From: an uncultured Bacteroidota bacterium
GTDB lineage: Bacteria; Bacteroidota; Bacteroidia; Flavobacteriales; Flavobacteriaceae
Assembly: GCA_902546725.1 (NCBI GenBank)
Contig: CACCLB010000006.1
Coordinates: 56,817 to 120,816, forward strand
Direction of reading: 5' to 3'
DNA length: 64,000 bases
In this document: piece after piece, positions 51,799 through 61,201 of the stretch
Layout of the letters: each line of letters starts with the position of its first letter
Position numbering within the stretch: the first letter of the stretch is position 1
Notes under the pieces: generated by a model
Told to the model about the DNA's origin: nothing
The model's input: only the letters and a program-made list of their open reading frames with translations
Databases searched by the model: none
Program-made: the position numbers and the translations under genes

Positions 51799-53376
51799 AT
51801 GGCAGACGTAAACCCCGCTGAAGTTTCAGCAATATTAAAAAAGCAACTCGCCGGTTACACTTCAGCGAATACCTTAGACGAGGTAGGAACTGTATTGGAG
51901 GTAGGAGACGGGATTGCTCGCGTATTTGGACTTTCCAACGCGCAGTACGGAGAATTAGTTTCTTTCGACAACAACCTTGAAGGAATGGTGCTAAACTTAG
52001 AGGAGGATCACGTAGGGGTTGTACTCTTAGGAGCATCCAAAGGTGTAAAAGAAGGAGATACCGTAAAGAGAACTCAACGAATTGCCTCTATCAATGTAGG
52101 AGAAGGAGTTGTTGGACGTGTTGTAGATACCCTAGGACATCCAATAGACGGTAAAGGAGCCATTGAAGGAGAACTTTTCGAAATGCCATTGGAGCGCAAA
52201 GCTCCTGGAGTTATTTTCCGCCAACCGGTGAATGAACCACTTCAAACTGGAATTAAATCCATTGACGCCATGATACCCGTTGGCCGAGGTCAACGTGAAT
52301 TGGTTATTGGTGATCGTCAAACCGGAAAAACAACCGTTTGTATTGATACAATTCTAAACCAAAAAGAATTTTACGACGCAGGTGAACCAGTATATTGTGT
52401 GTATGTAGCCATAGGACAAAAAGCTTCAACGGTGGCTGGAATTGCCAAAACACTAGAGGACAAAGGGGCATTAGCTTATACCACTATTGTTGCAGCGAAT
52501 GCATCTGACCCTGCTCCCATGCAAGTATACGCTCCTTTTGCAGGTGCTGCAATTGGAGAGTATTTTAGAGATACAGGGCGACCAGCCTTGATCATTTATG
52601 ACGATTTATCAAAGCAAGCCGTAGCTTATCGCGAGGTGTCACTTCTTTTGAGAAGACCCCCAGGGCGAGAGGCTTATCCAGGGGATGTATTTTACTTGCA
52701 TTCACGTTTACTAGAACGAGCTGCAAAAGTTATTGATGATGACAGCATTGCTAAAGAAATGAACGACCTTCCTAATTCTTTAAAATCAAAGGTAAAAGGA
52801 GGAGGATCACTTACAGCTTTACCCATTATCGAAACTCAAGCAGGAGATGTATCTGCTTATATTCCTACCAATGTAATTTCGATTACCGATGGACAAATTT
52901 TCCTTGAGTCTGATTTGTTTAACTCAGGAGTTCGCCCTGCAATTAATGTAGGAATTTCAGTATCACGAGTTGGAGGGTCTGCACAGATCAAATCAATGAA
53001 AAAAGTTGCGGGAACACTAAAATTAGACCAAGCCCAATTCCGTGAATTGGAGGCCTTTGCAAAATTTGGTTCGGACCTTGACGCAGCTACTTTAAACGTT
53101 ATTGAAAAAGGAAGGCGAAACGTAGAGATTTTAAAGCAAGCTCAAAATGACCCGTTTACCGTTGAAGACCAAGTTGCGATTATTTATGCAGGGTCTAAAA
53201 ACTTATTGAGGGAGGTGCCTGTTGAGAGTGTGAAAGCCTTTGAACAATCCTTTCTTGAAACGCTTCGTAAAAAGCACAGCAAGACTCTTGCTGAGTTAAA
53301 AGCGGGAAAGCTTACTGATGAAGTTTTGGATGTCCTTAACGCAGTCGCAAAAGAAACATCTAAGCAATACGCATAA
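51799..53376 (+). CDS. atpA: ATP synthase F1 subunit alpha
   Basis: This is a 525-residue subunit. Walker A is [10 protein letters not shown], the adenine region contains [13 protein letters not shown], and the arginine finger lies in [11 protein letters not shown] placed the start at 51799 ([13 protein letters not shown]); the frame opens two codons earlier. It is non-catalytic but binds nucleotide and pairs with beta, which is encoded elsewhere. Confidence 0.97.
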   Translation: MADVNPAEVSAILKKQLAGYTSANTLDEVGTVLEVGDGIARVFGLSNAQYGELVSFDNNLEGMVLNLEEDHVGVVLLGASKGVKEGDTVKRTQRIASINVGEGVVGRVVDTLGHPIDGKGAIEGELFEMPLERKAPGVIFRQPVNEPLQTGIKSIDAMIPVGRGQRELVIGDRQTGKTTVCIDTILNQKEFYDAGEPVYCVYVAIGQKASTVAGIAKTLEDKGALAYTTIVAANASDPAPMQVYAPFAGAAIGEYFRDTGRPALIIYDDLSKQAVAYREVSLLLRRPPGREAYPGDVFYLHSRLLERAAKVIDDDSIAKEMNDLPNSLKSKVKGGGSLTALPIIETQAGDVSAYIPTNVISITDGQIFLESDLFNSGVRPAINVGISVSRVGGSAQIKSMKKVAGTLKLDQAQFRELEAFAKFGSDLDAATLNVIEKGRRNVEILKQAQNDPFTVEDQVAIIYAGSKNLLREVPVESVKAFEQSFLETLRKKHSKTLAELKAGKLTDEVLDVLNAVAKETSKQYA

Positions 53377-53379
53377 GCT

Positions 53380-54243
53380 ATGGCAAACCTTAAGGAAATA
53401 CGGAATCGGATAGCATCAGTTTCTTCAACCATGCAGATTACCAGTGCTATGAAAATGGTATCTGCTGCTAAATTGAAAAAAGCTCAAGATGCCATTACCG
53501 CCATGCGTCCTTATGCCAACACCCTGACGGAATTGATTCAAAACCTGAGCAGTACACTTGAAGGAGACAGTCAGAATCCATTTACCCAAGTCCGTGATAA
53601 ACAGAGGGTATTGATTGTAGCGATTACTTCCAACAGAGGATTGTGTGGTGCGTTCAATGCAAATATCATTAAAAAAACACGTCAACTTATTGCCGAAGAC
53701 TTTGCTCAACAGGAGGTTTCATTGATTACTATTGGAAAAAAAGGTTCAGAAGTATTACAGAAAACGGGTAAAATCACTGCGGTTCACGATCGTGTTTTTG
53801 ATGAGTTAACCTACGAAAACGCGGGGAAAGTAGCACAGCAAATTATGGACCAATTTTCTGAGGCAAGCTTCGACGAAGTTGTTTTGGTTTACAATCGATT
53901 TAAAAACGCGGCTACTCAAATTGTAGAAGTAGAACCCTACCTTCCTATAGTGGCTTCTTCAACCGAAGTCGAAACAGCCAGTGCAGATTATATTTTTGAA
54001 CCATCCAAGGCTGAAATCGTAAATGACTTACTTCCCAAGTCTTTAAAAATGCAATTGTACAAGGCAATTCGAGACTCTTTTGCTAGTGAACACGGCGCCA
54101 GAATGACAGCCATGCACAAAGCCACAGACAATGCTACTGAGCTTAGAGACCAACTCAAGTTGACTTATAACAAAGCCAGACAAGCAGCAATTACAAATGA
54201 AATATTAGAAATTGTTGGAGGAGCGGAGGCTCTCAACAGTTAA
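53380..54243 (+). CDS. atpG: ATP synthase F1 subunit gamma
   Basis: This is a 287-residue rotor subunit. The N-terminal coiled coil includes IRNRIASVSSTMQITSAMKM, and the C-terminal helix RMTAMHKATDNATELRDQL is conserved. It starts 3 bases after atpA and ends the operon; atpD and atpC do not follow. The 106-base gap after it has a weak 7-base stem and no clear terminator. Confidence 0.96.
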   Translation: MANLKEIRNRIASVSSTMQITSAMKMVSAAKLKKAQDAITAMRPYANTLTELIQNLSSTLEGDSQNPFTQVRDKQRVLIVAITSNRGLCGAFNANIIKKTRQLIAEDFAQQEVSLITIGKKGSEVLQKTGKITAVHDRVFDELTYENAGKVAQQIMDQFSEASFDEVVLVYNRFKNAATQIVEVEPYLPIVASSTEVETASADYIFEPSKAEIVNDLLPKSLKMQLYKAIRDSFASEHGARMTAMHKATDNATELRDQLKLTYNKARQAAITNEILEIVGGAEALNS

Positions 54244-54349
54244 GGGTAAGTGATCAAGCCTATTTTTTAAAAGTTAATTTTTACTGCTTTATTGGCTTTT
54301 GAAGATAAAAGTTATATTTTTAATTTTCATATATTAATGATGCAGAAAA

Positions 54350-54955
54350 ATGAAGAACAAATCAAGCACCCTTTATCCGATATTTTTTTGTTTGTCTTTG
54401 AGTCTTTTTCAATGCACTCAAGAGGAAGTCGTAGAACAAGAACCAGAAGTTGTTGAAGAAGAGGAAAAGGATGTTATCACGGATCCTTTCTATGCAGTTA
54501 TTAATGAAAAAAGTACTCTTGAAGACTATTGGGACCTTTTTGTTAAGGATGCAATACGTTCAGGAAAGCCTGACCCTGGAGAAGGGCGCTTAGTTTCAGT
54601 ATTTTTTGGGACAGAGCCTGACTTTGCTTCTGGAGTTACCGCAGATCATGCAGGTAGAGCATACAATATTTGTGACGAAGGAACCGTTAGCTTTGAAATT
54701 ATAAAATCTTTTTGGGAAGAATTTTCACTTGTCCAAAGGCTGTATACTTTTTATCATGAAGCCGGACATGCGCGTTATCGCTACCGACATCCCTGTGAAT
54801 CATTTGAATGTACCTCTGTACCAGAAGATTATCCAATCATGTGGCTTTCAGTACTCCCTTCTAACACCCCTTTTGAAGATTTTTTAGCAGATAAAGAAAA
54901 TTTCTTTAAGCGGAGATGGGACGGAGTCCGCTATTTCAATTGTGAAGAAAATTAG
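54350..54955 (+). CDS. Lipoprotein with HExGH metallopeptidase-like motif
   Basis: This is a 201-residue protein with a lipoprotein signal (LSLFQC, Cys near residue 22), an acidic linker of repeated Glu and Val (about 24-40), and a globular part with YHEAGHARYRYRH near residue 137. HEAGH is a variant of the HExxH zinc motif; a third ligand is not obvious. Cys residues (ICDE, HPCESFEC, FNCE) may form disulfides. I know no close family. It could be a small periplasmic or outer-membrane protease, or a non-catalytic relative. It lies after the ATP synthase operon. Confidence 0.6.
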   Translation: MKNKSSTLYPIFFCLSLSLFQCTQEEVVEQEPEVVEEEEKDVITDPFYAVINEKSTLEDYWDLFVKDAIRSGKPDPGEGRLVSVFFGTEPDFASGVTADHAGRAYNICDEGTVSFEIIKSFWEEFSLVQRLYTFYHEAGHARYRYRHPCESFECTSVPEDYPIMWLSVLPSNTPFEDFLADKENFFKRRWDGVRYFNCEEN

Positions 54956-54981
54956 ACTCATTATGCAAGCCCCCTTGAATT

Positions 54982-55443
54982 ATGAACCTACAAATCCAAT
55001 CAGAGCAGATCGTTTTATTGTGGTTGGCAACTTCCAATAATTTAGGAGAGCCCAATGTCTCTCCAAAACAGTTATTTCTTTTTAAAGGAAGAAATAAATT
55101 AATCATAGCCAATATCGCGTCACCCAAAAGCTTAATGAATATTTTAGAAAACCCCAATGTTTGTGTGACGGGGATTGACATTTGGAAACAAAAAGGGATA
55201 CAGTGTGGAGGCAAAGCCAAAGTACTAAGCCCTCAAAACAAAAGATTTAAAAAAGTAGAAGAGGAGTTTAGACCCTTTAATAAGGGCAAGTTTAGAATTC
55301 AGCATTTTATAGAAATCCAAATTACTCAACTTAAAGAAATCATAGCGCCGTCCTACTTTTACTATCCTACTACCGAAGAAGAGGACCAAATTAAAGCCTC
55401 TAAGAGAACCTATTTAGAGGGCTTACCACAAGAGCTTTCTTAG
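54982..55443 (+). CDS. Pyridoxamine 5'-phosphate oxidase-like (PPOX) protein
   Basis: This is a 153-residue split-barrel flavin-binding-like protein. The start LLWLATSNNLGEPNVSPKQLFLF followed by IIANIASPKSLMNILENPNVCVTG is the PPOX pattern. These small proteins bind FMN, F420 or heme and may reduce varied substrates; the role here is unknown. It follows the HEAGH lipoprotein gene by 26 bases and may be co-transcribed. Confidence 0.8.
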   Translation: MNLQIQSEQIVLLWLATSNNLGEPNVSPKQLFLFKGRNKLIIANIASPKSLMNILENPNVCVTGIDIWKQKGIQCGGKAKVLSPQNKRFKKVEEEFRPFNKGKFRIQHFIEIQITQLKEIIAPSYFYYPTTEEEDQIKASKRTYLEGLPQELS

Positions 55444-55538
55444 AGTAAAAATCGGTTAATAAAACGAAGAAACAATTTTAAAAATGGGACAAACGGCCTC
55501 TGCGGTTTTTGTATTTTTAACAAACAAAATTTACTGAG

Positions 55539-55976
55539 ATGATTACTGTTCCTGTTCAAAATGAAAGTAATTTCGACCTTCCCACTTACGCCACAAAAGC
55601 TTCCGCTGGAGCAGATCTAAAAGCTGTTTTAGAAGCCGCAGTCACCCTAAAACCTTTAGAGCGGAAAATTGTACCCACAGGGCTTAAAATAGCCCTTCCA
55701 GAGGGGTATGAAGCTCAAGTAAGACCCAGAAGCGGTTTAGCCGCAAAATTTGGTATTACAGTTTTGAACGCGCCAGGTACCATAGATGCAGACTATAGAG
55801 GAGAAATAGGAGTAATTTTGGTTAATCTGTCCAATGAGGCCTTTACAATTGAACCTGGAGAGCGAATCGCCCAATTGGTGGTTGCAAAATTTGAGCAAAT
55901 TGATTGGGAACTTACCCAAGAATTATCAGAAACAGACAGGGGAGAAGGAGGTTTTGGAAGTACGGGCAAAAAATAA
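55539..55976 (+). CDS. dut: dUTP diphosphatase
   Basis: This is a 145-residue trimeric dUTPase with all five motifs: [41 protein letters not shown] and the flexible C-terminal [10 protein letters not shown]. It hydrolyses dUTP to dUMP and pyrophosphate, keeping uracil out of DNA. It probably shares a transcript with the sugar nucleotidyltransferase 72 bases downstream. Confidence 0.96.
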   Translation: MITVPVQNESNFDLPTYATKASAGADLKAVLEAAVTLKPLERKIVPTGLKIALPEGYEAQVRPRSGLAAKFGITVLNAPGTIDADYRGEIGVILVNLSNEAFTIEPGERIAQLVVAKFEQIDWELTQELSETDRGEGGFGSTGKK

Positions 55977-56048
55977 CATATATAAACATCTGAATGTGTA
56001 GAACACTTTGGTTTCATCAGTTACGGTAAATCATACAATTTTAAATAA

Positions 56049-57065
56049 ATGAAAATCATAGTACCAATGGCGGGGAGAGGTTCCCGACTAAGACCACATA
56101 GTTTGACTACTCCAAAGCCATTGATATCAGTTGCAGGAAGTCCAATTGTACATCAACTGGTTCGTGAAATTGCAAGAGTGGTTGAAGAGCCGATATCTGA
56201 CATAGGATTTATTTTAGGTGAACCCGCTTATTTTGGAGAAGAGGTTGAGAAATCTTTGGTTGCTCTGGCAAATGAGTTAGGAGCTGAAGCACACCTCTTT
56301 AGACAAGAGCAACCTTTAGGTACGGGTCATGCCATTATGTGTGCAGCGTCAATTTTAAAAGGACCTACTGTAGTTGCATATGCGGACACCTTGATCAGGG
56401 CAAATTTAAAACTTGATCCAGAGGCGGATGCCGTGATTTGGGTCAAACAAGTAGATCAGCCTGAAGCTTTTGGAGTGGTAGAGCTCAATTCGAGTAATTC
56501 TATTGTAAACCTAGTGGAAAAGCCTCAAAAGTTTGTTTCTGACCTTGCAGTTATTGGAATCTATTATTTTAAAGAAATTGAGCGATTGAAAAAGGCCTTG
56601 GAAAAGGTAGTTTCCAAAAAATTGGAGAAGGGAAAAGAGTATCAAATTAATGAAGGGATATTAGCAATGATGGAAGAGGGAGCGGTTTTTAAACCGGGAA
56701 CCGTAACGAATTGGATGGATTGTGGAAATCCTGAAGTAACCCTTAATACCAATACAGAAATGTTGATCATTAAACACAAAGAAGGCAACGAATTGATTGA
56801 CCCCACAGCACAAATAGAAAACAGCACTGTTATACCGCCTTGTTTTATTGGTAAAGGCGTGCGTATAGTTGATAGTACTGTAGGTCCTGGAGTGAGTATT
56901 GGAGAGGGAACACGGATTCAGAATTCAACTTTAAAACACAGTTTGATTCAAAAACACAGTACAATTATAGATCTTAATTGTGAAAAAGCCATGATTGGAA
57001 ATCACGCTCATTATAACGGAAACCCTACCTTTGTGAGTATAGGGGACTACTCTGAATTAAAATGA
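56049..57065 (+). CDS. Sugar nucleotidyltransferase with left-handed beta-helix tail
   Basis: This is a 338-residue protein. The N-terminal GT-A fold starts PMAGRGSRLRPHSLTTPKPL (nucleotide-binding motif), with YADTLIR as the metal-binding region. The C-terminal 90 residues have hexapeptide-like repeats (IENSTVIPPCFIGKGVRI, STVGPGVSIGEGTRI). It resembles RmlA/GlmU-like enzymes that make NDP-sugars; the sugar and nucleotide are unknown. It overlaps the DUF4292 gene by 4 bases. Confidence 0.88.
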   Translation: MKIIVPMAGRGSRLRPHSLTTPKPLISVAGSPIVHQLVREIARVVEEPISDIGFILGEPAYFGEEVEKSLVALANELGAEAHLFRQEQPLGTGHAIMCAASILKGPTVVAYADTLIRANLKLDPEADAVIWVKQVDQPEAFGVVELNSSNSIVNLVEKPQKFVSDLAVIGIYYFKEIERLKKALEKVVSKKLEKGKEYQINEGILAMMEEGAVFKPGTVTNWMDCGNPEVTLNTNTEMLIIKHKEGNELIDPTAQIENSTVIPPCFIGKGVRIVDSTVGPGVSIGEGTRIQNSTLKHSLIQKHSTIIDLNCEKAMIGNHAHYNGNPTFVSIGDYSELK

Positions 57066-57844
57066 GAAATCGAAAAAACATATTAGGGATTATTGCAATA
57101 GGTGTATTCTTCACACTCTCAGCCTGTAAGAGTGTGGCTGTTTTACCTACAAACACTCCTGTCAAAAATGTGGATGTCAATGCATTGGCTTCAAAAATTA
57201 AAGGAAACTATCCCAAAGTGAACAGACTTCGTTCGAGAATTCGAGCGGTTTATGATGACGGTAAAAGGCAGCAACAGATTATAGTTCAGCTCCGAATGGA
57301 AGCTCAAAAAACGGTTTGGATGAGTGCTTCCATGGTCATCCCTATCGCTAAACTTATGGTGACCAAACAAGGAGTTTCATTTTATGAGAAATTTCAAAAA
57401 AACTATTTTCAAGGAGATTTTGAGTTGATTAATGCTCCGTTCAATACCTTCTTTACATTTGATGATATTGAAAACTTATTCTTGGGGAAACCGTTTTTAG
57501 ATCCTTCACTAGGGAAATGGAAGCAAATTTCAAATCCGCAGTATTATATTCTTATTCCTCAAGGAAGAAAATCGGGACTTCAGCCCACTTTATTTTTTGA
57601 CCCAAGCAGTTTTTTGTTGAAAGAGCAGCGTTTTTTGATTCCTGGATCACTTCAAAGCCTTACTATAAAGTATACCAATCACCAGCGAATTCAAGGAGAG
57701 TATATTCCCCAAGAAATTGAAATTACTTTAGCGGATGGGGAAAGGCTACAAAAGTTAAATCTGGAATTTACACGAACAGATTTGCCAGGAGCCATCAGTT
57801 TTCCTTTTGAAATACCTCAAGGGTATAAGCAACTTTCATTTTAA
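57062..57844 (+). CDS. DUF4292 family lipoprotein
   Basis: This is a 260-residue protein with lipobox TLSAC (Cys at residue 22). The body is a beta-rich LolA/LppX-like fold typical of DUF4292 in Bacteroidota (RSRIRAVYDDGKRQQQIIVQ early, QRIQGEYIPQEIEITL late). It may carry or insert lipids or lipoproteins at the outer membrane, but this is not shown. It shares one base with the EnvC-like gene (TAATG), and this gene pair is common in the group. Confidence 0.82.
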   Translation: MRNRKNILGIIAIGVFFTLSACKSVAVLPTNTPVKNVDVNALASKIKGNYPKVNRLRSRIRAVYDDGKRQQQIIVQLRMEAQKTVWMSASMVIPIAKLMVTKQGVSFYEKFQKNYFQGDFELINAPFNTFFTFDDIENLFLGKPFLDPSLGKWKQISNPQYYILIPQGRKSGLQPTLFFDPSSFLLKEQRFLIPGSLQSLTIKYTNHQRIQGEYIPQEIEITLADGERLQKLNLEFTRTDLPGAISFPFEIPQGYKQLSF

Positions 57845-59061
57845 TGAGCCGTACACTTCTCTTCTTGGTGCTTTTTTGGATCGGGACGGGAGTGGTATTG
57901 AGCCAATCCACAACCAAGCGGCAGCAAGAACTAGAGGCTCAGCGTGTTCGCTTAAAGAATGAAATAAAACAAATTAATGAGCTACTCTTTTCAAGTAAAA
58001 AAAACCGAAAAAATGTAGTAACCGAGGCCGAAGATTTACAAGTTAAACTGAGTGTAAGAGAAGAATTGATTAAAGTGACCAATGCTCAAGTTAATTTACT
58101 GACTCGAAAAATTAACCTTAACGAAAGTAACATCAGTGATCAGCGAAAAGAATTGGAAGCACTTAAAGAGGATTACGCCAAAATGATTCAAAATTCTTAT
58201 GCTAGTAAATCCTTACAGAATCGGTTGATGTTCTTATTTTCTTCAGAAAACTTTTTACAGGCCTACAAGAGAATTCAATATCTAAAACAATACACTCAGT
58301 ACAGAAGAAAACAGGGTTTAGCTATAGCAGAGAAAACCCAACTTTTGCAAGAGTTAAACAAAGCATTGATCGAAGAAAAGTCTAAAAAGCTTGTTTTGGT
58401 TGAGGAGAATAAAACGGTACAGGAACAACTGAAGAAAGAGCGAAACGCTCAAGAAAATCTGATCAAAAGCCTAAGGCGTAAAGAACGCAGTTTAGCAGCT
58501 CAGATTTCAAAAAAAGAAAAAGAAGCAAGGGCGATTGACAGAGAAATTGATCGCTTGATTAGAGCAGCAATTGCAGCTTCAAATAAAGCGGCTGGAAAAA
58601 GAGGAAAGAAAACTTTTGAATTGACACCTGAAGCAAAGCTGATAGCGGCTAATTTTGAAGCCAACAGAGGACGGTTACCTTGGCCCTTAGACAAAGGAGT
58701 AATCATACAAGGATTTGGTCCCCAACGGCATCCTGTGGTAAAAACTACTACAATTCAAAGCAATGGGGTTACTATAGCGACAGCTCCTGCTACTCAGGTT
58801 AGAGCAGTTTTTGAAGGGGAGGTAATGTCTGTAGTTACTTTTAAAGGGAGTAATCCATCGGTATTAATCCGTCATGGTAATTACATTACAGTATATAAAA
58901 ACTTGGGAAAACTCTATGTCAAAAAGGGAGATAAAGTCAAGGCTAAAGAGGCTATAGGAGAAGTGTTTACTAACCAGCAAACAGGAAAAACAGAAATTCA
59001 GTTTAGTATTTTTAACAATGTCAAGGTACTCAATCCAAAAGGTTGGATTTATCAGATGTAG
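57844..59061 (+). CDS. EnvC-like murein hydrolase activator
   Basis: This is a 405-residue exported protein: signal peptide (to about residue 20), long coiled coil (about 25-255) and a LytM domain (about 290-400). The zinc ligands of active M23 enzymes are missing: the first His-Asp position reads NGVTI and the HxH position reads IQFSI. Such degenerate LytM proteins activate amidases in E. coli (EnvC). A division role is inferred. It is coupled to the DUF4292 gene and abuts the convergent SPOR gene. Confidence 0.87.
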   Translation: MSRTLLFLVLFWIGTGVVLSQSTTKRQQELEAQRVRLKNEIKQINELLFSSKKNRKNVVTEAEDLQVKLSVREELIKVTNAQVNLLTRKINLNESNISDQRKELEALKEDYAKMIQNSYASKSLQNRLMFLFSSENFLQAYKRIQYLKQYTQYRRKQGLAIAEKTQLLQELNKALIEEKSKKLVLVEENKTVQEQLKKERNAQENLIKSLRRKERSLAAQISKKEKEARAIDREIDRLIRAAIAASNKAAGKRGKKTFELTPEAKLIAANFEANRGRLPWPLDKGVIIQGFGPQRHPVVKTTTIQSNGVTIATAPATQVRAVFEGEVMSVVTFKGSNPSVLIRHGNYITVYKNLGKLYVKKGDKVKAKEAIGEVFTNQQTGKTEIQFSIFNNVKVLNPKGWIYQM

Positions 59062-59062
59062 C

Positions 59063-60013
59063 CTACTTTTCTTCTAAGTACCAAGCGTCTTCTTCCAAGG
59101 TATACTTTAAAAAATAAAGCATGTTGATTGCTTCTTTTTTGGTATCATACCTTCCATAGGCAACTCGGTATAAACCATCAGGATTAGCTTGTGCTAGCGC
59201 AGCAGGATAACCTTCATCAATAAGCTGGCTTAGCTTTTTTTCTGCATTATCAATCGAGCGAAACGATCCTGCAATAACGCTATAGTACATCTGATCAGGA
59301 GTAATAACTGCTGGTGTGGCAGCCACATTTACTTCAACTGCATTCAGTGTACCAAGATCGAAAGTCGCTTCTTGAACATTTTTTTCAATTTGTTGTTGTG
59401 CCTTTTCTTGTGCAAGGATACGCTCTTGAGTAACGTATTGATCACTAAAATAATAGGCAGCTGAAAGTAGAGCAACACCGATTAAGCCAACAGCTGCGTA
59501 GCGTAAAACAGGAGACTTTTTTGATGGAGCCTTCTTTTTTTCTGGGGTAAACATCAAATCTTCTTTGTTTGAATTTTCCATAATATTCAGTGTTGTAGTT
59601 TTATTTAAGGGATTTCTTTGGAAAGAGGACAATCCGAACGAGTTGAGGTCGAAATTGACTTTACCCCACGGGATAAATTCTATCTTTCGAGCCTTGTTGA
59701 GTCGGATTTCTCCTACCCCTGGGAAACGGAGAGTTTGTGTTTGAAGACGACGTTTCCAACTGCTTACCTCTTTTTCAATAAGGCGCAAGGCCTGTTCGTA
59801 GGAAACGGTTTCTTTTTGGGCGTAATAATGTGCTAATACACCGTCATTCGCGATAAGGAGTTGGTTAAAATTGACTTCTTTACGAGGGGGAGAAAAGGTT
59901 CCATTTGCACTAACCCGAGCTTCAAAAGAACGCGTTAGAAAAGCTCCAAAACAGGGAATGGTTACACATTCGTGTTGGTAAAGTAATTCTTGGATGTAGC
60001 GCGTTAATTGCAT
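59063..60013 (-). CDS. HU-CCDC81 and SPOR domain protein
   Basis: This is a 316-residue protein. The first 140 residues are two HU-CCDC81-like domains (TRYIQELLYQHECVTIPCFGAFL; then RFPGVGEIRLNKARKIEF), a membrane helix follows (about 170-190), and the end is a SPOR domain (MYYSVIAGSFRSIDNAEKKL ... YRVAYGRYDTKKEA) that binds denuded peptidoglycan. It should sit in the inner membrane with SPOR outside, linking DNA- or protein-binding HU-like domains to septal wall. I took the ATG at 60013 rather than the TTG at 60022. Confidence 0.87.
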   Translation of the reverse strand: MQLTRYIQELLYQHECVTIPCFGAFLTRSFEARVSANGTFSPPRKEVNFNQLLIANDGVLAHYYAQKETVSYEQALRLIEKEVSSWKRRLQTQTLRFPGVGEIRLNKARKIEFIPWGKVNFDLNSFGLSSFQRNPLNKTTTLNIMENSNKEDLMFTPEKKKAPSKKSPVLRYAAVGLIGVALLSAAYYFSDQYVTQERILAQEKAQQQIEKNVQEATFDLGTLNAVEVNVAATPAVITPDQMYYSVIAGSFRSIDNAEKKLSQLIDEGYPAALAQANPDGLYRVAYGRYDTKKEAINMLYFLKYTLEEDAWYLEEK

Positions 60014-60075
60014 TTCAATCAAAAGTAGTAAAATAATGTTATACTTTTCAATTGATAAATCAATTTAAGGATTTG

Positions 60076-60083
60076 TATCTTAG
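60076..60083 (+). promoter_or_regulatory. -7-like box TATCTTAG for dprA
   Basis: TATCTTAG matches TAnnTTTG at 7 of 8 positions and ends 17 bases before the dprA ATG at 60101. Confidence 0.35.
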
Positions 60084-60100
60084 CCTGTCAACCCCAAGTG

Positions 60101-61201
60101 ATGAAACGCTTAGAAGCCTGTTTACTCCTTCAATCGCTTCCCGGAATGGGATTGCATCGTTCTGTAAAGCTTGTTTCACATTTTGGTTCTGCAGAAGCTG
60201 TTTTTAGTGCCTCTTTTAAGGATTGGATTGAGGTAGAAGGTTTAGGAGAACGGCTTTGTAAGGAACTTAGCCAATGGAAATCTTATCGAAGCAAAGTTCA
60301 AGCTGATCTAAAAGCAATAGAACAACTTGCACTTAAAACGGTATTTTTTGGTTCAGCTCCTTACCCTAAACCACTTTCGTTTTGTGCAGATGCCCCTTTA
60401 GTACTTTTTTATCAGGGTGAGCTTAACTTTGAGAACAGAAGATTAATCAGCATCGTAGGAACGAGACAACATACCCCCCAAGGAAAAGCATTTTGTGAAG
60501 CCTTGATCGAAAGCCTTAAGCCCTTTAATCCAATAATTTGTTCTGGCATGGCTAGAAGGATAGATATTATTGCTCACCGAAAAGCCATAGAGCAGGGGTT
60601 ACAAACAGTTGCTTGCCTCGCACACGGTTTAGAACGTATCTATCCCGCAGAGCACAGTAAATTTGCTCAAGCAATCAGTAAGCAGGGATGCCTATTGACA
60701 GATTTTCTTCCAAATGCGCCATTTAGAAGAGAAAATTTTCCACAGCGAAATCGACTTATAGCTGGCATTGCACATGCCACTGTAGTAATTGAATCCGGAG
60801 TAGCAGGAGGGAGTATTAATACGGCAAATCTTGCACATCGTTATGGAAGGGAACTTTTTGCAGTACCAGGACGACCAACAGACATCAAAAGCGAAGGCTG
60901 TCATCAACTTATTACTCAACAGAAAGCACAGTTACTTTCCGACTCAAAACAATTGATAGATGCTTTGGGTTGGAAGACAGAGGAACAGTTAAAACCTGGA
61001 ATTCAAAAAGCCCTATTCCAGTCCTTGGACGAACAGGAGCGAAAGGTTTTTAGTATACTGTCACAAAAAACAAAGGTCCCCTTAGATGAGTTAGCCTTGG
61101 AATTGGGATGGAAGGTAAGTACTACTGCCTCACAACTAATGTAAATGGAAATGAAAGGCTTGATCCGTGCCTTGCCGGGAAAACAATTTGAGTGGATCTA
61201 A
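60101..61201 (+). pseudogene. dprA: DNA processing protein DprA, broken by an in-frame stop
   Basis: The frame from 60101 encodes a DprA (Rossmann fold SIVGTRQHTPQGKAFCEAL, NRLIAGIAHATVVIES, FAVPGRPTD) but stops at TAA 61142-61144 after 347 residues. The same frame continues for 18 more codons, MEMKGLIRALPGKQFEWI, then stops at 61199; this is the usual end of DprA (the winged-helix tail, LExKGLxRxLPGxxF). A change of CAA to TAA would explain it. In addition the conserved SGxAxGID motif reads SGMARRID, with Arg replacing Gly. DprA loads RecA on incoming single strands in transformation. Either the gene is decaying or it works without its tail. Confidence 0.7.

Noticed and set aside
57844..59061. 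EnvC-like gene as a broken M23 peptidase
   Set aside because: Loss of the zinc ligands is the normal state of EnvC/NlpD-type activators, and the frame is full length.
61142..61144. Programmed readthrough of the dprA stop
   Set aside because: The stop is TAA, the codon least prone to readthrough and not used for selenocysteine; a point mutation or read error is simpler.
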